Below, piece after piece: positions 25,003 to 33,114 of a stretch of 64,000 nucleotides of DNA (position 1 is the stretch's first letter; each line of letters begins with the position of its first letter). Source of the stretch: Actinoplanes oblitus (lineage in GTDB: Bacteria; Actinomycetota; Actinomycetes; Mycobacteriales; Micromonosporaceae); contig NZ_CP126980.1 in assembly GCF_030252345.1 (NCBI RefSeq), positions 9,681,501 to 9,745,500 of the forward strand, written 5' to 3'. Below the pieces are notes generated by a model that saw only the letters and a program-made list of their open reading frames with translations, searched no databases and was not told where the DNA came from. A program made the translations under genes and the position numbers.

Positions 25003-25160
25003 CCCGCTCGCCGGCCCGCCCGGCAGCAAACCGTCCCACTCGCTGCCCCGCTCGCCGTCCCGGCCGGCGGCGAACCGGCCCGCTCGCCACCCCGGCCGGT
25101 GGCAGGCCGGCCCGCTCGCCACCCCGGCCGGTGGCAGGCCGGCCCGCTCGCCGCGTCTCG
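25003..25160 (+). repeat. 32-bp tandem repeat, about three clear copies plus degenerate flanks
   Basis: The word CGCTCGCC recurs at 25081, 25113 and 25145, exactly 32 nt apart, embedded in CCGGCCGGTGGCAGG units. More degenerate copies extend upstream from about 25003. Not a CRISPR array: no unique spacers. Confidence 0.75.
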
Positions 25161-25342
25161 TCCGGCGGCCGGCCCGCCAAGGGGGTTGCCCGCGCCGCCG
25201 GAATCATCGGCGCGCCGCCGGGACCGCCGGCCGGAAATCCGCGCGGCCCGGCTCGAACCCGGGACGGTTCGTCGCTCGGCATGGTTGTCGGATCGTTTGC
25301 GGAATGGCGGAGATCTGCTGGACAACCGGAGACCGGAAATGC

Positions 25343-25570
25343 TCAGCGCAGTTTGGTGAGGCCGTCGCCACGGACGAATATCAGTCGCCGATCGGTCGCA
25401 TCTCCGGTCGGCCCCAGCACATATCCGTCAATCCACAGCCAACCGGCATAGGTGAGGCGCGGATCGACGCGAATCACCCGGAACGTCAGCGCCCGTTCCC
25501 CCGCGAACTGGACGCTGGCGGCGCCGCCGACGTGCAACACGTCGCCCGCGCGCGGCAAGTCGTCGGTCAT
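25343..25570 (-). CDS. Small paralogous protein 1 (GntR-flanking family)
   Basis: 75 residues, no signal peptide or membrane segment, probably all-beta. It aligns over most of its length with the protein at 26342-26620: shared GDVLHVG/GDVVHVG, ASVQF, RALTFR, IRxDPRxTYxGW, DGYVxGP and IFVR. I do not recognise the family. It is divergent from the GntR regulator with a 116-nt gap holding a perfect palindrome, so it is probably regulated by it. Confidence 0.7.
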   Translation of the reverse strand: MTDDLPRAGDVLHVGGAASVQFAGERALTFRVIRVDPRLTYAGWLWIDGYVLGPTGDATDRRLIFVRGDGLTKLR

Positions 25571-25589
25571 TGCGCCACCCCCGGACAAC

Positions 25590-25608
25590 ATTACACAAAA
25601 TGTGTAAT
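25590..25608. promoter_or_regulatory. Palindromic operator, likely for the adjacent GntR regulator
   Basis: ATTACACA-AAA-TGTGTAAT is a perfect 8-bp inverted repeat with a 3-nt spacer, AT-rich in an otherwise GC-rich genome. It lies 20 nt upstream of the small-protein start and 79 nt upstream of gntR. ATTACA (26671) and TGTAAT (26699) half-sites occur in the second small protein's promoter region. Confidence 0.7.
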
Positions 25609-25686
25609 CAAATGACAGCCCGGCGTATGTCCACTTTCGAGGGTTGATGAGGCAGCATGATCCTTTCTCGGTCGAAGGGAGCATCC

Positions 25687-26394
25687 GTGACTGCCGTTCC
25701 GGACGACGGTCGCCGCTCGCGTCAGCGGCAACTCGCCGGCGATCTGCGGGCACTGATCCTGGCCGGCGACATCGGTCCGCACCAGCGCCTGCCGAGCACC
25801 GCCGAACTGACCCGCCGATATGCGGTCACCAACATGACGGTCACCCGCGCCCTGCGCATCCTCAAGGCGGAAGGACTGGTCACCGGCCACCAGGGACGCT
25901 CCGTGACGGCCACCGGCCGGCGCCCGGCGACGGTGTTCGCCGGGACCCGGCACGGCTCGGCGCGGCTGCTCGACGTCGGCGAGGTTCCGGCGCCGGCACC
26001 GGTCGCGCGGGTCTTCGGCCTGGAGCCGGACGAGCCGGTGGTGGTCCGCCACCAGTTGCGGCTGCTGGACGCCGAGCCGGCCGAGTTGAGCTGGACCTAT
26101 TACCCGGCCGCGCTGGCCCGGGGTACCGCGCTGGCCGAGCCGGACCCGCTGCCGGACGGTTCACCGGCGCTGCTGGCCACGCTCGGGCACCCACTGCGGC
26201 ACGCCACCGACCAGGTGTCGGTGCGCCCGGCCACGGTGGCCGAGTTCATCGCGCTGCGCCTGCCCGAGGACATCCCGGTGCTGCGGCAGTTCCGGGTCGG
26301 GTACACCGACGGTGACCGGCCGGTCGAGGTCACCGTGATGATCAAGGCAGGCCAGCAGTTCGAGATCCGTTACGAGGTGCCGGTATCCGGTTGA
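25687..26394 (+). CDS. GntR-family regulator with UTRA domain
   Basis: 235 residues. N-terminal winged helix (LAGDLRALILAGDIGPHQRL, then TNMTVTRALRILKAEGLV) and C-terminal UTRA ligand-binding domain (about 85-230, with ELSWTYYPAAL and ATDQVSVRPATVAEFIAL). HutC/FarR-type regulators respond to small metabolites; the ligand is unknown. GTG at 25687 has GAAGGGAGC upstream; ATG at 25657 precedes that ribosome site. Flanked by two paralogous small-protein genes on the opposite strand; the downstream one overlaps its 3' end by 53 nt. Confidence 0.9.
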   Translation: MTAVPDDGRRSRQRQLAGDLRALILAGDIGPHQRLPSTAELTRRYAVTNMTVTRALRILKAEGLVTGHQGRSVTATGRRPATVFAGTRHGSARLLDVGEVPAPAPVARVFGLEPDEPVVVRHQLRLLDAEPAELSWTYYPAALARGTALAEPDPLPDGSPALLATLGHPLRHATDQVSVRPATVAEFIALRLPEDIPVLRQFRVGYTDGDRPVEVTVMIKAGQQFEIRYEVPVSG

Positions 26395-26620
26395 GCCGGA
26401 TCGGGCGCAGCCCCTCCTGCCGGACGAAGATGCGCCGCCTCTGCAACGCGTTCCCGGCCGGGCCGACGACGTAGCCGTCCAGCCAGATCCAGCCGTCGTA
26501 GGTGGCCCGTGGGTCGATTCGGATGATCCGGAAGGTCAGGGCTCGATCACCGGAGAACTGCACGCTCGCGTCGGGTCCGACGTGAACGACGTCGCCCGGC
26601 CGTAACACCACCTGAGGCAT
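26342..26620 (-). CDS. Small paralogous protein 2 (GntR-flanking family)
   Basis: 92 residues. Paralogue of the 25343-25570 product, with a longer basic C-terminus (RLNRIPAPRNGSRTAGLP) that lies in the overlap with gntR. The ribosome site GGAAGGGG is upstream of the ATG. It is divergent from the flavin-reductase-like gene at 26720 across a 99-nt gap containing separated ATTACA/TGTAAT half-sites. Function unknown; duplication around one regulator suggests both are in its regulon. Confidence 0.68.
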   Translation of the reverse strand: MPQVVLRPGDVVHVGPDASVQFSGDRALTFRIIRIDPRATYDGWIWLDGYVVGPAGNALQRRRIFVRQEGLRPIRLNRIPAPRNGSRTAGLP

Positions 26621-26719
26621 GCGCCGTCCCCTTCCGCCGGAGGTCCCCAGGAAAAAATAGCCGTTTGTCAATTACATCGGGTAGCGGCGTGCGCGATCTG
26701 TAATCGGGAGAATGTCCGG

Positions 26720-27229
26720 GTGACGATTCATTCCACCGACCCGTTCGCCGTGCCGGACGGGGACAAATCACCGGTGCGGCGGCTCCGCGGGCGGCTCGCC
26801 GCCCCGGTCACCCTCTGGACCGCGCCCGGCCCGGCCGGGCTGACCGTCTCCTCCACGCTGGTCGCCGACGGCGATCCGGGGCGGGTGCTCGGCCTGATCG
26901 ACGAGGAGAGCGACTTCTGGGCGGCCGTCACCCGGGCCGGGCGGTTCGCGGTCACCCCGCTCACCCCGGCCGACCGGCAACTGGCCGACCGGTTCGCCGG
27001 GCTGATGCCGGCGCCGGGCGGCCTGTTCGCGACCGGTGAGTGGCAGCAGACCGGGTACGGCCCGGTGCCGGCGCACGCCGGGGTCTGGGCCGGCTGCCGG
27101 TTGACCGACGAGCGGCCCTGCGGGTGGGCGCTGCTGGTGGAGGCCACCATCGAGGAGGCGTTCTTCCCGGTGGCCACCGCACCGCTGGTCCACTTCCGGG
27201 GACGGTACGCGGAGCTGACTGACCGCTGA
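26720..27229 (+). CDS. Flavin-reductase-like FMN-binding split-barrel protein
   Basis: 169 residues. RLAAPVTLWTAPGPAGLTVS, STLVADGDPGRVLGLIDEES and VHFRGRY fit the flavin reductase/FMN-binding split-barrel fold. GTG start with GGGAG 9 nt upstream. It probably binds FMN and may reduce it with NAD(P)H or serve as a partner to a monooxygenase; no monooxygenase is adjacent. Divergent from the second small protein of the GntR cassette. Confidence 0.78.
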   Translation: MTIHSTDPFAVPDGDKSPVRRLRGRLAAPVTLWTAPGPAGLTVSSTLVADGDPGRVLGLIDEESDFWAAVTRAGRFAVTPLTPADRQLADRFAGLMPAPGGLFATGEWQQTGYGPVPAHAGVWAGCRLTDERPCGWALLVEATIEEAFFPVATAPLVHFRGRYAELTDR

Positions 27230-27338
27230 GCGCAGTCAGACCACCACTCAGCGCAGACGCCGACCGGCGGGGCGGGGCGGGCGGGTTTCCTTCGTACCGT
27301 GCCGGAAAGTCCACTCCGCCAACGAAGGTGGTGACACC

Positions 27339-27692
27339 GTGCCGGCCACCCCCGAGAGATATCTCGAGGTGCAGAACTCCGAGGAATTCGGGCGACTGCG
27401 CCATACCCTTCGCAGGTTCATCTTCCCGACGACCATCGCGTTCATCCTCTGGTACGCGCTGTACGTCCTGCTCTCCGCGTACGCGCGGGACTTCATGGCG
27501 ATCAAGCTGGTCGGCAACATCAACGTCGCCCTGCTGCTCGGCCTGCTCCAGTTCGTCTCGACGTTCGTGATCGCGTGGTACTACGCCCGCTTCGCCGCAC
27601 AGAAGATCGATCCCGCCGCCGACGCCATCTACCACGAGATCGACGGCCGGCAGCCCGCGGACACCGCCTCCGATGAGGGGAGCGTGGTCTGA
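27339..27692 (+). CDS. DUF485 membrane protein, partner of acetate symporter
   Basis: 117 residues. Soluble N-terminus ([20 protein letters not shown]), two membrane helices ([20 protein letters not shown] and [20 protein letters not shown]) and an acidic tail: canonical DUF485. It is coupled to the symporter by TGATG overlap (1 nt). AAGGTGG lies before the GTG start. DUF485 proteins are encoded beside ActP-type symporters across bacteria; the molecular role is not settled. Confidence 0.92.
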   Translation: MPATPERYLEVQNSEEFGRLRHTLRRFIFPTTIAFILWYALYVLLSAYARDFMAIKLVGNINVALLLGLLQFVSTFVIAWYYARFAAQKIDPAADAIYHEIDGRQPADTASDEGSVV

Positions 27693-29365
27693 TGCCGCTC
27701 CTGTTCGCTGCCGAGGCCTCGGCCAGCACCTCGCGGACGCTCACCATCACGCTGTTCCTGGTCTTCGTGGCGATCACCCTGGGCATCACCATCTGGGCGA
27801 GCCGGCAGACCAAGACGGCCACCGACTTCTACGCCGGCGGCCGGCAGTTCTCCGGCTTCCAGAACGGCATGGCGATCGGCGGCGACTACATGTCGGCCGC
27901 GTCGTTCCTCGGCATCGCCGGCCTGATCGCGCTCTACGGCTACGACGGCTTCCTCTACTCGATCGGCTTCCTGGTCGCCTGGTTGGTGGCGCTGCTGCTG
28001 GTCGCCGAGTTCCTGCGCAACTCCGGCCGCTACACGATGGCCGACGTGCTGGCCTTCCGGATGCGCCAGCGCCCGGTCCGGCTGGCCGCCTCGGTCTCCA
28101 CCGTCGTGGTGTCGATCTTCTACCTGATCGCCCAGATGGTCGGCGCCGGCGCGCTGGTGTCGCTGCTGCTCGGGATCAGCGCGAACCAGACGTTCCTCGG
28201 CATGAACGCGGGTACCGCCAAGACCGTAACGATCATCCTGGTCGGCGCGCTGATGATCGTCTACGTGGTGGTCGGTGGCATGAAGGGCACCACCTACGTC
28301 CAGATCGTCAAGGCGTTCATGCTGATGACCGGCGCCCTGGTGATGACCGTGATGGTGCTGGCGCACTACAAGTTCAACCTGTCCGAGCTGCTCGGCGACG
28401 CGGCCGCTCAATCCGGCAAGGGCGCGGCCTTCCTCGAACCCGGCCTGCGCTACGGCGTCGAGACGGCCGGCGACGCGACGAAGACCTTCTACAGCAAGAT
28501 GGACCTGCTCTCGCTGGGCCTCGCGCTGGTCCTCGGCACTGCCGGCCTGCCGCACATCCTGACCCGGTTCTACACCGTCCCGACCGCCCGGATCGCCCGC
28601 AAGAGCGTGCTGTGGGCGATCGGCATCATCGGCGTCTTCTACCTGTTCACCCTGGCCCTGGGCTTCGGCGCGGCGGCCCTGGTGGGCGGCAAGGCGATCA
28701 CCGCGCAGGACAAGGCGGGCAACACCGCGGCACCGCAGCTGGCCCAGAAGCTCGGCATCGACTATCTGGGCGGGGAGACCGGCGGCGCGGTGCTGCTGGC
28801 GATCATCGCGGCGGTCGCGTTCGCGACGATCCTGGCCGTGGTGGCCGGCCTGACGCTGGCGTCGTCGTCAAGCGTCGCGCACGACTTCTACGCCAACGTC
28901 ATGAAGAGGGGCGAGGCGTCCGAGCGCACCGAGGTCAACGTCGCCCGGATCGCCGCCTTCGTGATCGGCGCCATCGCCATCACGCTGTCGATCTTCGCGC
29001 AGAGCCTCAACGTGGCGTTCCTGGTGGCACTCGCCTTCGCGGTGGCCGCCTCGGCGAACCTGCCGGCCGTCCTCTACAGCCTGTTCTGGAAGCGCTTCAA
29101 CACCTCTGGCGCACTCTGGTCGATCTACGGCGGCCTGCTCGCCGCTGTCGTCCTGGTGTTCTTCTCGCCGGTGGTGTCCGGTTCGCCCACGGCGATGTTC
29201 CCGGACCAGGACTGGCACTGGTTCCCGCTGTCCAACCCGGGCATCATCTCGATCCCGCTGGGCTTCTTCTTCGGCTGGCTGGGCACCGTGCTCAGCAAGG
29301 AGACCGACGAGAAGAAGTACGCCGAGCTGGAGGTCCGGTCGCTGACCGGGCACGGCGCCCACTGA
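27692..29365 (+). CDS. actP: Cation/acetate symporter
   Basis: 557 residues with about 13 membrane helices. Typical ActP sequence: [30 protein letters not shown], YYxQ-like core and [13 protein letters not shown], plus [20 protein letters not shown] near the C-terminal third. It imports acetate or related short monocarboxylates with Na+ or H+. A 12-bp perfect hairpin ends the operon at 29383. Its relation to the LytS/LytTR pair 10 kb upstream is suggested by family context only. Confidence 0.93.
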   Translation: MPLLFAAEASASTSRTLTITLFLVFVAITLGITIWASRQTKTATDFYAGGRQFSGFQNGMAIGGDYMSAASFLGIAGLIALYGYDGFLYSIGFLVAWLVALLLVAEFLRNSGRYTMADVLAFRMRQRPVRLAASVSTVVVSIFYLIAQMVGAGALVSLLLGISANQTFLGMNAGTAKTVTIILVGALMIVYVVVGGMKGTTYVQIVKAFMLMTGALVMTVMVLAHYKFNLSELLGDAAAQSGKGAAFLEPGLRYGVETAGDATKTFYSKMDLLSLGLALVLGTAGLPHILTRFYTVPTARIARKSVLWAIGIIGVFYLFTLALGFGAAALVGGKAITAQDKAGNTAAPQLAQKLGIDYLGGETGGAVLLAIIAAVAFATILAVVAGLTLASSSSVAHDFYANVMKRGEASERTEVNVARIAAFVIGAIAITLSIFAQSLNVAFLVALAFAVAASANLPAVLYSLFWKRFNTSGALWSIYGGLLAAVVLVFFSPVVSGSPTAMFPDQDWHWFPLSNPGIISIPLGFFFGWLGTVLSKETDEKKYAELEVRSLTGHGAH

Positions 29366-29382
29366 CCCTTCCTCCGTAACAC

Positions 29383-29415
29383 CCCGGGCCGGTGTCGTCG
29401 CCGCACCGGCCCGGG
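29383..29415 (+). terminator. Hairpin terminator after actP
   Basis: CCCGGGCCGGTG (29383-29394) pairs perfectly with CACCGGCCCGGG (29404-29415), 9-nt loop. No U-run follows, as is usual for high-GC actinobacteria. Confidence 0.75.
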
Positions 29416-29481
29416 TTCCGGAGGAACTCCCACCTTCGTGCCGAACCATGTCGTGTCGCCGGATCACTGGTCATTGCGACC

Positions 29482-29487
29482 TAACCT
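29482..29487 (+). promoter_or_regulatory. -10 box of a leaderless promoter (LCP gene)
   Basis: TAACCT ends 6 nt before the ATG at 29494. Confidence 0.5.
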
Positions 29488-29493
29488 GGTGCC

Positions 29494-30618
29494 ATGTCTG
29501 CCACCACCTCTCCCAGCGGCAACTCCTCCGGACGGGCCTCCGTCCCGCCCGCCGGGCGCCCGGGCTCCCCGGGTGGGCCGGGCCGGTCCCACGGCAGCGG
29601 CGGCTCCTACCGGGGCGGCCGCACCAAGCCACGCTGGGGCCGGATCGCCCTGGTCGCCGGCGCCGTGGTGCTGCTCCTCGCGGTCATCGGCGGGATCTAC
29701 GCGGTCAACTATGTCAACGGCATCGACGACAATCTCAAGCGCACCGACGCGTTCGCCGGGATCACCGCGGACCGACCGGCCAAGACGGTGGACGGCGCGT
29801 TCAACATCCTGCTGGTCGGCAGCGACTCGCGGGACCCGGACGCCAAGGAGGACCAGGCCAACGCCTGGCGGGCGGACACGCTGATGCTCATGCACGTGCC
29901 GGCCGACCACAAGAGCGCGCAGCTCATCTCGATCCCCCGGGACCTGTGGGTGGTAGTGCCCAAGGAGAACGGCGCGGCGTGCGGTGACGGCTCCCGCGCC
30001 AAGATCAACGCCTCGTTCGCCTTCGGCGGCCTGCCCCGCGCGGTGCACACCGTCGAGTGCCTGACCGGCGTGAAGGTCGACCACGTGGTGGCGATCGACT
30101 TCGGTGGCTTCAAGGAGGTCACCAACGCGCTCGGCGGTGTCGACCTCTACGTCGACCGGACCATCACCTCGATCCACAAGCCGCACCGGGTGTTCAAGAA
30201 GGGCATGATGCACATGAACGGTGCGCAGGCCCTGGACTGGGTGCGCCAGCGGTACCAGTTCCCCCGCGGTGACTTCGACCGGGTGAAGCACCAGCAGGAG
30301 TTCCTCAAGGCGATCATGGACAAGGCGGCGAGCAGCGGCACGCTGACCAACCCCGGCAAGCTCGACGACTTCCTCACCGCGGCGGCCGCCGCCGTCACCG
30401 TCGACCAGGACTTCTCGCTCAAGGACATCGCCCTGCAGTTCCACAGCCTGCGCTCGGACAACCTGACGTTCATGACCAGCCCGAACAAGGGCAGCGAGAC
30501 GATCAACGGGCAGTCCGTGGTGGTCTCCGACCGGGAGAAGGCGCTGGCCCTGTTCGAGGCGGTGAAATCCGACAAGATGGCGGACTACCTCGCGGCGAAC
30601 CCGGTCAAGAAGTCCTGA
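29494..30618 (+). CDS. LytR-CpsA-Psr (LCP) family cell-wall glycopolymer ligase
   Basis: 374 residues. A Ser/Gly/Pro-rich cytosolic tail (1-48), one membrane helix (about 50-70) and an extracytoplasmic LCP domain with FNILLVGSDSRD, WRADTLMLMHV, ISIPRDLWV and NGAQALDWVRQRY. The Arg and Asp residues that bind the polyprenyl pyrophosphate are present. LCP enzymes attach wall polymers from lipid carriers to peptidoglycan, which fits the glycosyltransferase genes upstream in the window. A separate leaderless promoter is likely. Confidence 0.93.
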   Translation: MSATTSPSGNSSGRASVPPAGRPGSPGGPGRSHGSGGSYRGGRTKPRWGRIALVAGAVVLLLAVIGGIYAVNYVNGIDDNLKRTDAFAGITADRPAKTVDGAFNILLVGSDSRDPDAKEDQANAWRADTLMLMHVPADHKSAQLISIPRDLWVVVPKENGAACGDGSRAKINASFAFGGLPRAVHTVECLTGVKVDHVVAIDFGGFKEVTNALGGVDLYVDRTITSIHKPHRVFKKGMMHMNGAQALDWVRQRYQFPRGDFDRVKHQQEFLKAIMDKAASSGTLTNPGKLDDFLTAAAAAVTVDQDFSLKDIALQFHSLRSDNLTFMTSPNKGSETINGQSVVVSDREKALALFEAVKSDKMADYLAANPVKKS

Positions 30619-30633
30619 CCGCACCGGAACCCG

Positions 30634-30639
30634 TACGCT
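30634..30639 (+). promoter_or_regulatory. -10 box (rhodanese gene)
   Basis: TACGCT ends 7 nt before the GTG at 30647. Confidence 0.45.
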
Positions 30640-30646
30640 GAATGCC

Positions 30647-30982
30647 GTGTTCGGACCTCAGGTACCCAGCGTGACCCCGGATCAGGTCGGCTCCGCCGCC
30701 TTTCTGCTCGACGTTCGCGAGCCGGACGAGTGGGTCGCCGGGCACGCGCCCGGCGCCCACCACCTGCCGATGATGGAGGTGCCGGCCCGGATGGCCGAGG
30801 TGCCCGCCGACGGCGAGGTGGTGGTGATCTGCCGCGCTGGTGGGCGTTCCGGCCAGGTGGTGGCCTACTTGATGAACAACGGCTGGGACAACGTGCGCAA
30901 CCTCGACGGCGGGATGCAGTCGTGGGCGGCGCACGGGCGGGACATGGTCAGCGAGGACGGGCAGCCGGCCCGGGTGCTGTGA
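30647..30982 (+). CDS. Single-domain rhodanese-like protein
   Basis: 111 residues. LLDVREPDEWVAGHAPGAHHLP and the catalytic loop ICRAGGRSGQ with Cys62, then NVRNLDGGMQSWAAHG. Probably a thiosulfate:cyanide sulfurtransferase or persulfide carrier. Leaderless GTG start. No obvious operon partner; the GDPD gene follows after 27 nt on the same strand. Confidence 0.93.
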   Translation: MFGPQVPSVTPDQVGSAAFLLDVREPDEWVAGHAPGAHHLPMMEVPARMAEVPADGEVVVICRAGGRSGQVVAYLMNNGWDNVRNLDGGMQSWAAHGRDMVSEDGQPARVL

Positions 30983-31009
30983 GCTGAACCAACCCGCGGC
31001 GGAAAACCC

Positions 31010-31810
31010 ATGTCGAACCGTGATGGAAGCTACCGACCCCTGGTCTTCGCGCACCGGGGCGGCGCGGACGCCCTGCCGGAGCACACGCTCGGGGCTTACC
31101 TGCGCGCGCTGGAGGACGGCGTCGACGGGCTGGAGTGCGACGTCCGGCTCACCCGCGACGGGCACCTGGTCTGCGTGCACGACCGCCGGCTGAACCGCAC
31201 CAGCAACGGCCGGGGGCTGGTCAGCCGGCGCACCCTCGCCGAGCTCGACGAGCTCAACTACGGCTCCTGGCACCCCGGTTACCCGGCCGACGAGGAGCTG
31301 CCCGACCTGAGCCGGCTGCTCACCCTGGAGCGGTTGCTCGAGGCGATCCGGGACTCCGGCCGCCAGGTCCGCCTGCTGATCGAGACGAAACACCCGTCCC
31401 GGTACGGCGCCGAGGTGGAGCGCCGGCTGGTGGGGATGTTGCGCCGTTTCGGGCTGGCCGAGCCGAAACCGGACGACCCGGTACAGGTGACGGTGATGTC
31501 GTTCGCGGCTCTCGCGCTGCGCCGGATCCGCGCCCAGGCGCCCGGGGTGCCCACCGTCTACCTGCTGGAGCTGCTGCCACCCGGGGTGGGCAAGGGCAAG
31601 CTGCCGTTCGGCGCCCGGATCGCCGGGCCCGGCGTCGACCTGGTCCGCAGCCGGCCCGGGCTGCTGCCGGCGATGCGGGCGGCCGGCCACCAGGCGTACG
31701 TCTGGACCGTGAACGAGCCGGACGACCTCGAACTCGTGCTGCGCCACCGGGTGGACGGCGTGATCAGCGACCGGCCCCGGTTCGTCCTGGACCGGCTGGC
31801 ACAGATGTGA
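31010..31810 (+). CDS. Glycerophosphodiester phosphodiesterase
   Basis: 266 residues, cytosolic (no signal). GDPD TIM-barrel with FAHRGGADALPEHT (His15, Glu24), ECDVRLTRDGHLVCVHD (Glu42, Asp44, His57) and IETKHPSRYG plus a C-terminal VWTVNEPDDLE. It hydrolyses glycerophosphodiesters to glycerol-3-phosphate and alcohol. Known GDPD metal ligands and both catalytic histidines are present. Follows the rhodanese gene closely. Confidence 0.94.
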   Translation: MSNRDGSYRPLVFAHRGGADALPEHTLGAYLRALEDGVDGLECDVRLTRDGHLVCVHDRRLNRTSNGRGLVSRRTLAELDELNYGSWHPGYPADEELPDLSRLLTLERLLEAIRDSGRQVRLLIETKHPSRYGAEVERRLVGMLRRFGLAEPKPDDPVQVTVMSFAALALRRIRAQAPGVPTVYLLELLPPGVGKGKLPFGARIAGPGVDLVRSRPGLLPAMRAAGHQAYVWTVNEPDDLELVLRHRVDGVISDRPRFVLDRLAQM

Positions 31811-31858
31811 TCCTGGACACAGCTGCTCAACCCTGAGGAGCGAGGCAGACTCGCAGAC

Positions 31859-33055
31859 ATGCCGGATCGTCCCGACTACCCAGCGCTGACCCGGGGTCAG
31901 ATCGCGGTCCTCGACCGTGTGAACGCCGGGGAGACCGGGCTGCCCGTGCTGCAGCAGCTGGTCCGTCTGGCGCAGGAGGTGCTGGGCGCCCGCGGGGCCG
32001 GCTTCGCGGAGTACCTCGCCGGCCACGGCCGGATCATCGCGGCCACCGGGGTGTGCGAGCCGGCGATCGGCCGCCGGGTGGAGCGCCGCCTCGAGGTCAC
32101 CGGCCGCACCCTGCTGATCCCCCTCGACTCGGTGAACGACGAGTTCGCCAGGCAGATCGAGGGCGGCGACCTGCGGCACATGCTGGGCGCCCGGTGCGAG
32201 GCCGGCGGCACGTCCGCCGGTTCGCTGCACGTCTACTTCGGTGCCGACGCCGGCGAGCCCGGGCCGGAGCATCACGCCGTGCTGGAGCTGCTGGCCGGTC
32301 ACATCGGGCGGCTCTACGGCCTGGGCGCCGGGCTGCCGGTCCACCCGGCCCCCGCGCCCGGCGAGGCCGGCGCGCAGGCCGACCGGGACCTCTGGGTCGC
32401 GGTCACCAGCCACGAGCTGCGCACCCCGGTGACGGTGATCAAGGGTTACGCGGACACCCTCACCAACCACTGGGACACGCTCGGCGAGCCGGGCCGCCGG
32501 GAGGCCGTCCGGGTGATCGGCAACCGGGCCGGCGAGCTGGCCCGGCTGGTCGACCGGCTGCTCTCCGCGGCCAGCGACGACGGCGTGGTGGGTTCCGCCC
32601 CGGCCGGCCCGTTCGACCTGGTCGAGGCGTTGCGCGAGGCGGTCGGCGAGCTGCCGGCCGACCTGCGGCGCCGGTTGCAGCTCGGGCCGTTGCCCGGCGA
32701 CCTGCCGAAGGCGTACGGAAACCGCGACTCGATCGCCACCATCCTCACCGAGCTCACCACGAACGCGGAGAAGTACTCGGACCCGGACACCGCCGTCGAG
32801 CTGTGTGCCGGGATGGACGACGACGTGCTGCGGTTCCGGGTCGCCGACCGCGGCGTCGGCATCGCCCCGGAGCACGTGGAGCGCGCCTTCGAGCGGTACT
32901 GGCAGGCCGAGGGCGGCGACCGGCACCATCACCCGGGCGCCGGCCTCGGCCTCTACCTGGTCCGGCGGATGGTGGAGCGCCAGCACGGCTGGGTGTCGCT
33001 GCGCCCGCGGGAGGGTGGCGGCACCGTCGCCGAGGTGCGCCTGCCCCGCGCCTGA
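31859..33055 (+). CDS. GAF-type sensor histidine kinase, orphan
   Basis: 398 residues, soluble. An N-terminal GAF-like region (about 20-150) precedes HisKA with phosphoacceptor His in VAVTSHELRTPVTVIKGY and HATPase with LTTNAEKYSD, VADRGVGIAP and GAGLGLYLVRRMVERQ. No response-regulator gene adjoins, so it is an orphan kinase. The start 49 nt after the GDPD stop has GGAG-type sequence in CTGAGGAGCG about 20 nt upstream, a long spacing. Confidence 0.88.
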   Translation: MPDRPDYPALTRGQIAVLDRVNAGETGLPVLQQLVRLAQEVLGARGAGFAEYLAGHGRIIAATGVCEPAIGRRVERRLEVTGRTLLIPLDSVNDEFARQIEGGDLRHMLGARCEAGGTSAGSLHVYFGADAGEPGPEHHAVLELLAGHIGRLYGLGAGLPVHPAPAPGEAGAQADRDLWVAVTSHELRTPVTVIKGYADTLTNHWDTLGEPGRREAVRVIGNRAGELARLVDRLLSAASDDGVVGSAPAGPFDLVEALREAVGELPADLRRRLQLGPLPGDLPKAYGNRDSIATILTELTTNAEKYSDPDTAVELCAGMDDDVLRFRVADRGVGIAPEHVERAFERYWQAEGGDRHHHPGAGLGLYLVRRMVERQHGWVSLRPREGGGTVAEVRLPRA

Positions 33056-33100
33056 CACGCTTTTGCTGGCCCAAGTCACCGCTTTCCGGGTGACACCGCC

Positions 33101-33106
33101 TACGCT
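33101..33106 (+). promoter_or_regulatory. -10 box (DUF5926 gene)
   Basis: TACGCT ends 8 nt before the GTG at 33115. Confidence 0.45.
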
Positions 33107-33114
33107 GGTCCCTC

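Larger units (their letters stand above)
24543..25342. other. 800-nt gene-free region: terminator, AT-rich island, tandem repeats
   Basis: In order: a 19-bp hairpin (24573-24623), a locally AT-rich stretch (about 24755-24845, including TGTCAATTAACTG and CATATTTCTCCATTGTGG), then a GC-rich repeat tract (about 24985-25165) and 180 nt without recognisable features up to the small-protein stop at 25343. Open frames across it are repeat- or composition-driven and lack support. Confidence 0.55.

Noticed and set aside
25003..25160. CRISPR-like array
   Set aside because: The repeats are contiguous 32-mers without spacers, so this is a minisatellite. No cas genes are present.
30605..33079. 824-codon reverse frame
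   Set aside because: Antisense shadow of the rhodanese, GDPD and histidine kinase genes; no recognisable motifs.
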